Both the position numbers and the translations under genes were made by a program. From contig JAAYUD010000083.1 of the NCBI GenBank assembly GCA_012517855.1, positions 1 through 63,586 on the forward strand: 63,586 bases of DNA, given 5' to 3'. The DNA comes from Bacteroidales bacterium. Lineage in GTDB: Bacteria > Bacteroidota > Bacteroidia > Bacteroidales > Bacteroidaceae. The notes under the pieces are model-generated. The model saw only the letters and a program-made list of their open reading frames with translations, did no database searches and was not told where the DNA came from. How positions within the stretch are numbered: position 1 is the first letter of the stretch; each line of letters starts with the position of its first letter. Positions 8,610-17,216 of the stretch are shown one piece after another.

Positions 8610-11009
8610 ATGAAAATAAAAGGTATTTTAATGACAGTCTGCTTATCGGCAGTAGGTATCACTTCTTCTTTCTCGCAAGCTAATAAGGCTCCGCAACTAG
8701 GGAAGTCTCCTATCGATAAAGTGGTAAAAGCCATGACGCTTGAAGAGAAAGTTTCTTTCCTTATAGGTACAGGCATGGCTGGTACGTCGGGCAATGCTCC
8801 TGTTGTGGGCTCTACTCAGAGTTTGGTAGCAGGGGCAGCCGGAACTACCCGAGCCATACCTCGGCTTGGTATTCCTCCAATCGTTTTGGCCGATGGACCG
8901 GCCGGATTGCGTATAGATCCGACTCGAAAAGACAATCCGAACACTTATTATTGTACGGCCTTTCCTGTAGCTACACTTCTGGCGTCGACATGGAATACGG
9001 CACTTGTAGAAAAGGTAGGCAAGGCCATGGGTAACGAAGTACACGAGTATGGGGTAGATGTACTTTTGGCTCCTGCTCTGAATATTCAGCGCAATCCTCT
9101 CTGTGGTCGTAATTTTGAATATTATTCGGAAGATCCTCTCGTTGCAGGCAAGATAGCGGCAGCTTATGTTCGAGGCATTCAAAGTAATGGTGTTGGTACA
9201 TCCATCAAACACTTTGCCGGGAATAATCAAGAAACGAATCGTATGGGGAACGATGCCCAAATAAGTCAACGTGCCTTGCGTGAGATTTATCTCAAGGGTT
9301 TCGAAATAGCTGTCAAGGAGAGCCATCCGTGGACGGTTATGTCTTCGTACAATTATATTAATGGTACTTATACTTCAGAGAATCGGGACTTGTTGACGAC
9401 TATTCTTCGGAATGAATGGAATTATAAGGGTTTGGTGATGACTGATTGGTTTGGAGGAAAAGACGCCAAAGCGCAGATATATGCAGGCAATGATTTACTG
9501 ATGCCGGGTAAGCAGCAACAATACGATCAAATAATGGCAGCCGTGAAAGACGGTTCTTTAAAAGAATCGGACGTAGATATTTGTGTGAAACGATTGCTAC
9601 AGCTTGTCGTTTCTTCGCCTCGTTTCAAACAATATGCATTCTCCGATAAGCCGGACTTGAAGGCGCATGCCGAAGTCACCAGACAATCGGCCTCGGAAGG
9701 AATGGTGTTACTCAAGAATGAGAACTCTACACTTCCCCTATCTTCTTCAGAAAAGCGCGTTGCCGCTTTTGGTAATACTTCTTATGATTGGATTGCGGGA
9801 GGAACCGGTAGCGGTAATGTGAATAGGGCCTATACTGTTTCATTGGCTGATGGATTGCGCAATGCCGGTTATCAGCTCGATGCCGGTTTGACAGAACTGT
9901 ATCAAACATATCTGAAGGAAGGACAAGAAAAACAACTTGCCGAGGATAAGAAAAGTAAGAATCCTTTTATGGCTTTCTTCAACAAAAAGCGTTTGGCTGA
10001 AATGAATGTTCCGGGAGGTATACTTGACTCGATGGCAAAACAGAACGATATGGCGATTATTACCATAGGACGTAGTTCCGGAGAGTTCTTGGATAGGCAT
10101 ATCGATAACGATTTCAAACTTTCTGTAGAAGAAATGGCTTTGATGGCCAATGTTTGCAATGCTTTTCATAAACAGAATAAGAAAGTGGTTGTTATTCTCA
10201 ATATTGGTGGTGTGATTGAAACTGCTATGTGGAAGAATCTTCCCGATGCTATTTTGTTGGCTTGGCAGGCAGGACAAGAGGGAGGCAATTCAGTGGCTGA
10301 TATATTGAGTGGTCAGATAAATCCATCCGGAAAGTTGGCTGTCACGTTCCCAGTTTCATTCTTTGATGCGGCTTCTTCGGCAAATTTCCCTTACGATTAT
10401 CAATTGGATCCCGATGTTCTGATGGCCTCCCTGATGGGTAACCATGGTACCACAACTCATATCCGCAATGTGGATTATACCCGTTATGAAGAGGGTATAT
10501 ATGTGGGGTATCGCTATTTTGATACTTTCAAGCGTGACGTATCATATCCTTTCGGTTACGGTCTGTCGTATACCGATTTTGAATATGGAACACCCACGGT
10601 GAAAAAGGTGAAAGAAGATTATATCGTGACGATGACAGTGAAAAATACCGGTAAGGCATCGGGCAAGGAAGTTGTTGAGCTTTACGTGTCTGCTCCCAAA
10701 TCGTCTTTAGATAAGCCCGAGAAAGAACTTAAAGCTTTTGCTAAGACAAAGTTGTTGCAGCCTGGCGAGACAGAAGTTGTAACTCTGAATCTTAAAATAT
10801 CCGATTTGGCTTCGTTTGACGAACAACAGAGTGCATGGATTGCTACAGCCGGTAAGTATGAACTTTTGATAGGAGCGTCTTCGAGAGATATTCGTTGCAA
10901 AGCGGATGTATCTCTTCTTAAAGATGAAATAACAGAAAGAGTTCATCGTGTGATGGCTCCCCAACAACCTATTAAAGAAATAACGAGCAAGGACCTTCAA
11001 CCCAATTGA
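8610..11009 (+). CDS. GH3 glycoside hydrolase (beta-glucosidase type)
   Basis: The 799-residue secreted enzyme starts with a signal peptide (MTVCLSAVGITSSFSQA). It then has the GH3 (beta/alpha)8 domain with substrate-binding KHFAGNNQETNR, the nucleophile Asp in VMTDWFGG near residue 275, the alpha/beta sandwich domain (SEGMVLLKN, GRSSGEFLDR) and a C-terminal FnIII-like domain. It hydrolyses terminal beta-linked glucose or similar residues, with exact specificity unknown. It is a single plus-strand gene, divergent from the S9 block and convergent with the mannosidase cassette, from which a strong hairpin terminator separates it. Its 220-base upstream region holds repeated TTCAAA motifs. Confidence 0.92.
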   Translation: MKIKGILMTVCLSAVGITSSFSQANKAPQLGKSPIDKVVKAMTLEEKVSFLIGTGMAGTSGNAPVVGSTQSLVAGAAGTTRAIPRLGIPPIVLADGPAGLRIDPTRKDNPNTYYCTAFPVATLLASTWNTALVEKVGKAMGNEVHEYGVDVLLAPALNIQRNPLCGRNFEYYSEDPLVAGKIAAAYVRGIQSNGVGTSIKHFAGNNQETNRMGNDAQISQRALREIYLKGFEIAVKESHPWTVMSSYNYINGTYTSENRDLLTTILRNEWNYKGLVMTDWFGGKDAKAQIYAGNDLLMPGKQQQYDQIMAAVKDGSLKESDVDICVKRLLQLVVSSPRFKQYAFSDKPDLKAHAEVTRQSASEGMVLLKNENSTLPLSSSEKRVAAFGNTSYDWIAGGTGSGNVNRAYTVSLADGLRNAGYQLDAGLTELYQTYLKEGQEKQLAEDKKSKNPFMAFFNKKRLAEMNVPGGILDSMAKQNDMAIITIGRSSGEFLDRHIDNDFKLSVEEMALMANVCNAFHKQNKKVVVILNIGGVIETAMWKNLPDAILLAWQAGQEGGNSVADILSGQINPSGKLAVTFPVSFFDAASSANFPYDYQLDPDVLMASLMGNHGTTTHIRNVDYTRYEEGIYVGYRYFDTFKRDVSYPFGYGLSYTDFEYGTPTVKKVKEDYIVTMTVKNTGKASGKEVVELYVSAPKSSLDKPEKELKAFAKTKLLQPGETEVVTLNLKISDLASFDEQQSAWIATAGKYELLIGASSRDIRCKADVSLLKDEITERVHRVMAPQQPIKEITSKDLQPN

Positions 11010-11064
11010 TAGTTAGCGCTCTTGCATCGCCAATATAAAATGTATCGTAAAACTTCTTTTTAGA

Positions 11065-11103
11065 AACTCGCCCTCGCTACAACATTTGTAACGAGGGCGA
11101 GTT
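11065..11103. terminator. Bidirectional terminator between GH3 and GH92 genes
   Basis: A perfect 12-bp stem (AACTCGCCCTCG at 11065-11076 with CGAGGGCGAGTT at 11092-11103) lies between two convergent genes. Confidence 0.8.
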
Positions 11104-11154
11104 ATATAGATAAGGGGAGTTTGTACTCCCTCTTGTTTGCGAATCATAAATAGT

Positions 11155-13341
11155 TTAAGGACGGTCGTTGGGTGCTGTGCCAAATGAAGATGGTTTATCG
11201 CCCATGGTGAATTCCAATGTTCCGCCTTTCACCATATCTTTGTAATAAATATAGCTTTTGGTATAAGGCTTTCCGTTGAATGTTACATTTTGGATATACA
11301 TATTCTTGCGGCTATTGTTATGCGCAATGATGCGGAAAGTTTTATTCTTATCTATCTTTATAGTTGCTTCGTCCATCAATGGCGAACCGAAAATATATTT
11401 GCCTCCTGCGGGTTCTACCTGATAGATTCCCATGGCAGAAAGTACATACCATCCGGACATTTGCCCTACATCTTCGTTACCCGATAGGCCGTCTTTATTT
11501 GCAGAATAAAGAGTTGTCAGTGTCTGACGGATAAGAGGAGCACTTTTCCAGGGTGTTCCGGCGTATGCATATAGATATAAGATGTGGTGGCTGGGTTCGT
11601 TGCCGTGTGCATATTGTCCAATGAGTCCGGAGATGTCGGGAGAAGCTTCTTTACCCATATCACCTTTGACGATGAACAGTGAATCGAGTTTTGTGAGGAA
11701 TGGTTTCTCACCTCCGAATTCGCGAATCAAACCGTGAACGTCTTGTGGAACCAACCATGTATATTGCCATGCATTTCCTTCTGTGTAGTCATCAGCGCGG
11801 TGGGCTGAGTGAAATGGATTGAACGGTTCGCGAAATTTGCCGTTGTTGTCTACTCCGCGAACAAATCCTGTCTGTTTATCGAAGTACTTCGTATATCCCT
11901 TGCTGCGTTTCAGAAAGTATTGATAGTCATCTTGTTTGTTCAGCTCTTTTGCACTTTGTGCTACGCACCAGTCGGCAATGGCATATTCCAAACCACGGGC
12001 AACGGTTTCGGCGCTGTCTGCCGTAACATTGTAAGGCAAGTAACCGTATTCTTTCAGCTCTTTCATGCCTCTCTCGTCGAGCATGGCACTTTTCTTCATT
12101 GCTTCGAAAGCCTGATTCTTATCCATCTGTACCCCTTTCAAAAATAGATCGGCAAGTACGCAGATACCGGGATTGCCTACCATGCAGTCTGTCTCATTGC
12201 CTACCAGATGCCATACGGGCAGTTTGCCTTGTTGTGCAAAGATATGTAGGAAAGTTTGTGCCATATCGGGTAGCATATCGCGATGGATCAATGTCATCAG
12301 CGGTTGTGCTGCACGATAAGTGTCCCAAAGAGAGAATGTCGTGTAGTTTTTGAATCCTCCCTTTCTGTGAATCTTTCCATCGGCACCGTAGTAATCGCCG
12401 TTAACATCGCAAAACAACGAAGGAGCGATCATGGTGTGATAAAGTGCGGTATAGAATATCTTTTTATCGGTTGTGTTCTTAGTCTTGAAAATCACTCTAC
12501 CCAATTGTTCATTCCAAGCTTTGTCGGCAGCTGCAACGGTTGCTCCGAAATTCCAGCCGGAGAGTTCAGCCTGCATGTTCTGTTTAGCATTCTCAACGCT
12601 TACCGGCGATAGAGCCACTTTGACAAGCAGCTCGCGATTGGCGGGTAGATCAAATGATAAAGTATTGAGCGTATCTCCTTTGCATTCCATGTGCTTGATT
12701 GGAGCAGAGAATGTAGCGATGAAGTATACAACTTGATGTTTGGCCCATCCCGTAGAAACGCGATAGCCCGAAATGACGTTGTCTTTCTCTTGTTTAATCT
12801 TTCCTGCTACATAGTGGTCCCATCCGATGCCATAGTTCAAGTTGAACATGAGCTTTGCATCTTTGGTAGGGTAGGTGTAGCGATGGAATCCGACTCTTGC
12901 CGTAGCTGTGAGTTCTGCCTTGATACCCGAATTCTCCAACTTGACAGCATAATAGCCGGGTTTGGTTACTTCGGTAGAATGTGAGAACTTCGAACTGCTT
13001 TCGTTGTTGATTGTTGGGAATACGAGTATGTCGCCCAAGTCGCCGATACCGGTTCCACTAAGGTGGGTATGGCTGAATCCTAAGAGACTATTGTCGCTAT
13101 CGTGATAGCCCGAACACCAGTCCCAGCCTTTTACGACTTGCGACGGACCCAGTTGGACAAAACCGAAAGGAACGTTTGCCCCCAAGAATACATGACCGTG
13201 TCCGCCTGTTCCGATAGTAGGATCAACAAACTGAGTCAACTTGCCGATAGCTTGCACTTTGTTTTTCTTTGGTTGAGCAGCAGATACTGTTAATCCTAAA
13301 GATAGTGCCAACGACAGACAGAAAAGTTTATTTAAATTCAT
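11155..13341 (-). CDS. GH92 alpha-mannosidase (with HGNEP motif)
   Basis: The 728-residue exo-alpha-mannosidase has a signal peptide ending near SAAQPKK. The GH92 opening motif is VDPTIGTGGHGHVF, followed by YHDSDNSLLGFSHTHLSGTG. The calcium/catalytic half shows DDYTEGNAWQYTW (acid Glu region) and SGNEDVGQMSGWYV (base Asp region). The stretch HGNEPSHH differs from the second GH92 of this cluster and resembles alpha-1,2-type enzymes; that linkage call is inference. It is the last gene of the four-gene minus-strand cassette, 18 bases after the GH3 gene. Location is probably periplasmic, as no lipobox is seen. Confidence 0.93.
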   Translation of the reverse strand: MNLNKLFCLSLALSLGLTVSAAQPKKNKVQAIGKLTQFVDPTIGTGGHGHVFLGANVPFGFVQLGPSQVVKGWDWCSGYHDSDNSLLGFSHTHLSGTGIGDLGDILVFPTINNESSSKFSHSTEVTKPGYYAVKLENSGIKAELTATARVGFHRYTYPTKDAKLMFNLNYGIGWDHYVAGKIKQEKDNVISGYRVSTGWAKHQVVYFIATFSAPIKHMECKGDTLNTLSFDLPANRELLVKVALSPVSVENAKQNMQAELSGWNFGATVAAADKAWNEQLGRVIFKTKNTTDKKIFYTALYHTMIAPSLFCDVNGDYYGADGKIHRKGGFKNYTTFSLWDTYRAAQPLMTLIHRDMLPDMAQTFLHIFAQQGKLPVWHLVGNETDCMVGNPGICVLADLFLKGVQMDKNQAFEAMKKSAMLDERGMKELKEYGYLPYNVTADSAETVARGLEYAIADWCVAQSAKELNKQDDYQYFLKRSKGYTKYFDKQTGFVRGVDNNGKFREPFNPFHSAHRADDYTEGNAWQYTWLVPQDVHGLIREFGGEKPFLTKLDSLFIVKGDMGKEASPDISGLIGQYAHGNEPSHHILYLYAYAGTPWKSAPLIRQTLTTLYSANKDGLSGNEDVGQMSGWYVLSAMGIYQVEPAGGKYIFGSPLMDEATIKIDKNKTFRIIAHNNSRKNMYIQNVTFNGKPYTKSYIYYKDMVKGGTLEFTMGDKPSSFGTAPNDRP

Positions 13342-13359
13342 TGCAGTAATATTGTGTTA

Positions 13360-15735
13360 TTATTTTGGTTCGTTTATTCTAAAATCGCTATGCAAACGAA
13401 TATCATTTGAAGCACTACCTATCTGTAACTCACAATCGCCCGGTTCAACTACTTTTTGATAATCTTCGTTTATCAGCCAAAGATCTTCGGGAGTCAGTTG
13501 AAAATGGATGGTTTTGGTTTCACCCTTTTTGATGAAGATACGGGCAAAATGTTTCAGTTGTCTGTTGGGTTGTACTACAGACGCAAACTTACGGTGAAGG
13601 TACAGTTGTGCTACTTCTTCTCCATCTCTGTCGCCGGTATTGCGTATACTGAACGATACGTCAAAAGTGTTATTTGCGTTATCCAAAACGGTAAGATTCG
13701 TATACTCGAATGAAGTATAGCTTAGACCGTAGCCGAAAGGATAGAGTGGGGTGACAGGCATTTCGACATAATTGTGACCTTCGGGTTGAGGCTTGTTATA
13801 GTTCACCGGTAGTTGGCCTGCACCACGAGGTATGGATATGGGGAGCCTTCCTGCGGGATTGAAGTCGCCAAACAGAACATCGGCAATGGCGTTTCCTCCT
13901 TCTTGTCCCGGATACCAAGCCAATAATAAGGCATCAGCATTGTCGTTAGCCCAGTTCATTTCGAGTGGGCGACCTTCAATATAGACAACGATCGTAGGCT
14001 TTCCGGTTGCCCGGACGGCTTTCAATAAGTCCATCTGTTTGCCCAGCAGTGATAGGGTGGCACGGTCGTAACCTTCGCCACATTCCATGTCGCTTACCGA
14101 TTTATCGGATACGACGGCGGCACCTGTCTCTTTGTAATCGGTCTTGAAATCTCTGGCACTGGAACCGCCTACTACCACTACTGCCACATCTGCGCGGCGG
14201 GCAGCAGCGACGGCTGCTTCTATGTCGCAGTTTGTCGTGTCGCGAATGGCACAACCTTTGACATATTCTACATGATCGGCTCCTATTTTATCTACAATAC
14301 CATTAAGCACTGTCCGTACGCGTCCATCAGCTTGTGGGGCCGTATAATCTCCTAGCATGTTGTATGGAGCATCGGCATTGGGGCCGATAACGGCAACGCG
14401 TCCGATAGACTTACTTAATGGTAATAGATTGTTTTTGTTTTTGAGCAATGTGATTGATGCTTGAGCTACTTCGCGTGCCAGATTGATATTGGCAGCAGAG
14501 CCGATTTCGCGTTTAGCTGTCTTCACGTCGACATAAGGGTGCTCGAAAAGTCCCATCTCAAACTTCAACCTCAGAATACGGCAAACGGCCGTATCGACCA
14601 GCGCTTCGTCTACCTCTTTGTTTCTCACCGCTTCGGCAAGATGTGCAAAGGCTGCTCCTCCAAGATCGGCATCCAGTCCGGCTTTGATAGACATTACTGC
14701 CGCATCTTTTATAGTTGGAGCGACGAAGTGGCTTTGATTGATGCCTTCGATGCTGTATAAGTCAGAGACACTGAAACCGCGGAAGTGCAGTTGGTTGCGT
14801 AGCAACTCTTTCAGTAAATATTTGTTGCTGGTACATGGCACACCATCTACCGAATTGTATGAAGTCATTACCGAGAGTGCTCCGGCATTGATAGCGGTCT
14901 CGAAAGGAGGCAGAAAGTTCTGTAATAAATCTCGTTTCCCTACAACCGAAGGGTTGCCGTTCTGTCCTCCTTGTGGAATACCATAAGCCAAAAAGTGTTT
15001 TAAAGTGACCAACGAACTGGTAGGTGAAGCTAGATTTCCACCTCCCGTACCTATTATGAAATACTTTGCCAGTGTTCCACTCAATACGGGATCTTCTCCC
15101 ATGCTTTCTTCTACTCTCGACCAACGTGGCTCGCGCGACAAATCGAGTACGGGGCCGTATGCTATTTGTCCACCGCCCAACCTCACTTCTTTTGCAATAA
15201 CCTCGCCTGTCTTTTTCATTAGGTCGGTAGACCATGTCGAAGCCATACCTATGCCGGTAGGGAATACGGTAGCGCCAATAGCCATGTGTCCATGAGGAGC
15301 TTCTTCGGCAATAAACAACGGAATACCCAAGCGGGTATTCTCGATCACGTATTTCTGAAGCGCATTTCCTGCTTTGGCTGCAAGTTCGGGATCGAGTCCG
15401 TTGCTTAAGGTCCGTTTAGTCCATGGGTCAGCACGGAATACTGCCCAAAGCATACCGACAGGCCGTGTAGCCGTTAGCTTCTTGAATTCTTCAGAGCACG
15501 AAACGGTGTTTCCTTTGCGCTCTACCATTTGCCATCCCAGCGGGCAAAGCAGTTGCCCTACTTTCTCTTCCAACGTCATTCGTTTCAGTAAGTCCTGGGT
15601 ACGAGTTTCGATAGGAAGAGAAGCGTCTCGGTAGCGTATTTTTTTTTGTGCGGATATTCCTGTATTGATTAAAAAAAGAAATGCAAAGGGGTAAAAAAAT
15701 CTTTTACCCCAACAGTACAAGTCCGTTACTCTCAT
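13360..15735 (-). CDS. GH3 glycoside hydrolase of the mannosidase cassette
   Basis: The 791-residue protein has a hydrophobic signal region (FFYPFAFLFLINTGISAQ) and the GH3 layout: DLLKRMTLEEKVGQL at the start, KHFLAYG, the nucleophile region FRGFSVSDLYSIEG, the second domain with VVVVGGSSARD and AWYPGQEGGNA, and a FnIII-like C-terminus. It overlaps the GH125 stop codon by one base (TAATG), so the two are tightly co-translated. A beta-linked side group on the mannan substrate could be its target; this is inference. It shares family but not close sequence with the plus-strand GH3 at 8610. Confidence 0.92.
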   Translation of the reverse strand: MRVTDLYCWGKRFFYPFAFLFLINTGISAQKKIRYRDASLPIETRTQDLLKRMTLEEKVGQLLCPLGWQMVERKGNTVSCSEEFKKLTATRPVGMLWAVFRADPWTKRTLSNGLDPELAAKAGNALQKYVIENTRLGIPLFIAEEAPHGHMAIGATVFPTGIGMASTWSTDLMKKTGEVIAKEVRLGGGQIAYGPVLDLSREPRWSRVEESMGEDPVLSGTLAKYFIIGTGGGNLASPTSSLVTLKHFLAYGIPQGGQNGNPSVVGKRDLLQNFLPPFETAINAGALSVMTSYNSVDGVPCTSNKYLLKELLRNQLHFRGFSVSDLYSIEGINQSHFVAPTIKDAAVMSIKAGLDADLGGAAFAHLAEAVRNKEVDEALVDTAVCRILRLKFEMGLFEHPYVDVKTAKREIGSAANINLAREVAQASITLLKNKNNLLPLSKSIGRVAVIGPNADAPYNMLGDYTAPQADGRVRTVLNGIVDKIGADHVEYVKGCAIRDTTNCDIEAAVAAARRADVAVVVVGGSSARDFKTDYKETGAAVVSDKSVSDMECGEGYDRATLSLLGKQMDLLKAVRATGKPTIVVYIEGRPLEMNWANDNADALLLAWYPGQEGGNAIADVLFGDFNPAGRLPISIPRGAGQLPVNYNKPQPEGHNYVEMPVTPLYPFGYGLSYTSFEYTNLTVLDNANNTFDVSFSIRNTGDRDGEEVAQLYLHRKFASVVQPNRQLKHFARIFIKKGETKTIHFQLTPEDLWLINEDYQKVVEPGDCELQIGSASNDIRLHSDFRINEPK

Positions 15736-17201
15736 TATTGAATGGAATTAAGTAAGTCTACTTTGCCATCGTTAACCAGCTTTATAATTAGTTCGCCAAA
15801 TAATGTATTAGCCCAGGCAAACCAGCTTCTGGTATAGTTCGAAGCATTGTTCTTGTCGAAAGATTCGTGCATGAATCCAGTGTTGGCATCGGTCTTCATC
15901 AATGTTTCGATGCACCATTTTATTTCTGCGTCATCTTTGCTGGTAAAGGCTTTCATCATAATACTCATGGGCCATATCATGTCGTAGCCTACATGCGGAC
16001 CTCCAATACCTTCTGCTACTTTCCCTTTGAAGAAGTATGGATTATCTTCGCTCCAAACGAAGCGGCGAGTATTCTGATAGATTGGGTCATTGCTGTCTAC
16101 CGTACCCAGATACGCCATAGATAGAAGGCTCGGTGCATTTGAATCGTCCATTAGTAGTTGATTACCAAATCCGTCTACCTCGAAAGCATAGATTTTTCCA
16201 TATTTCGGATGATCGTAAATGGCATATTTGTGTAGTGCAGTTTCTACTTCGTTAGCAAGCGACGTACATTGTTCGGCAATGTCTCCGCGGTTGTTTACGG
16301 CAGTTAATATCTCGGCAGCTTTTCGCAATGAAGATACAGCGAAGAAATTGGATGGTACAAGGAATTGGAAAGTGGTCGCATCGTCCGAAGGACGGAATGT
16401 GGAGCAGATCAGTCCCACCGGTTTAACGGGATTTCCCCAGCCTCCATTGGTCACCGTGTCGAGTGCTCTATCTGTGACTCTTGCAAAGTGATACGGGCCT
16501 TTATCTTCTTTTCTCTGTTGTTCTTTGAATGTTTTCAGTATGGCATTGATGGCTTTGATCCATGCTTCATCGAATACAGATGTGTCTCCCGTTTCTTTCC
16601 AATACTGGTATGCCAAGCGCAACGGATAACAGAGTGAGTCTATTTCCCATTTGCGTTCATGGAGTTCGGGTTTCATATCCGTCTCGTCTTTGTCCCAATC
16701 GCTACCTGTGGGGCCCATGTTGAAAGCATTGGCGTATGGATCGATATTGATACATTTCCATTGGCGGTTGATGACACCGGCTAGTAGTTGTTTCAGTTGC
16801 TTATCATTCTTTGCGTATGCTATATAGGGATAGACCTGGGCGCCCGAGTCACGAAGCCACATGGCATGAATGTCGCCGGTATAGACGAATGTATCGGGTT
16901 TGCCATTTTCATCCATGCTGAAATGTACGGTCGTATCAAGCGTGTTTGGAAAACAATTGGCAAACATCCACGATAGTTTGGTGTTCTTTAGTAGTTTCTG
17001 AATCAGTACGATCTCTTTTTCTATTGCTTTAGATTTGAAAAGCCGCTTGTCAACGTCGGGACGATTGCTTTTGTGAACCGCGTCCGATTGACACACAGCA
17101 TGAGGAAGTGTAAGTGTTGATGTCGTAGCAAAAGCTTGCCCCGTGCATAGTATAATGCCCGAAGCGATCATTGCGCTAACATAGATTCTTTTTTTCTTCA
17201 T
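15735..17201 (-). CDS. GH125 exo-alpha-1,6-mannosidase
   Basis: The 488-residue protein belongs to the former DUF1237 family, now GH125. Visible signatures are DIHAMWLRDSGAQVYPY near residue 110, IDPYANAFN, GLICSTFRPSDDATTF, SVDGFGNQ-like EVDGFGNQLLMDD and the C-terminal MHESFDKNNASNYTRSWFAWANTLFGE. A signal peptide (ASGIILCTGQAFA) directs it to the periplasm. GH125 enzymes remove non-reducing alpha-1,6-mannose by inversion. It lies second in the cassette, 15 bases after the first GH92 gene and overlapping the GH3 start. Confidence 0.93.
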   Translation of the reverse strand: MKKKRIYVSAMIASGIILCTGQAFATTSTLTLPHAVCQSDAVHKSNRPDVDKRLFKSKAIEKEIVLIQKLLKNTKLSWMFANCFPNTLDTTVHFSMDENGKPDTFVYTGDIHAMWLRDSGAQVYPYIAYAKNDKQLKQLLAGVINRQWKCINIDPYANAFNMGPTGSDWDKDETDMKPELHERKWEIDSLCYPLRLAYQYWKETGDTSVFDEAWIKAINAILKTFKEQQRKEDKGPYHFARVTDRALDTVTNGGWGNPVKPVGLICSTFRPSDDATTFQFLVPSNFFAVSSLRKAAEILTAVNNRGDIAEQCTSLANEVETALHKYAIYDHPKYGKIYAFEVDGFGNQLLMDDSNAPSLLSMAYLGTVDSNDPIYQNTRRFVWSEDNPYFFKGKVAEGIGGPHVGYDMIWPMSIMMKAFTSKDDAEIKWCIETLMKTDANTGFMHESFDKNNASNYTRSWFAWANTLFGELIIKLVNDGKVDLLNSIQ

Positions 17202-17216
17202 GATTTACTTTTTTAT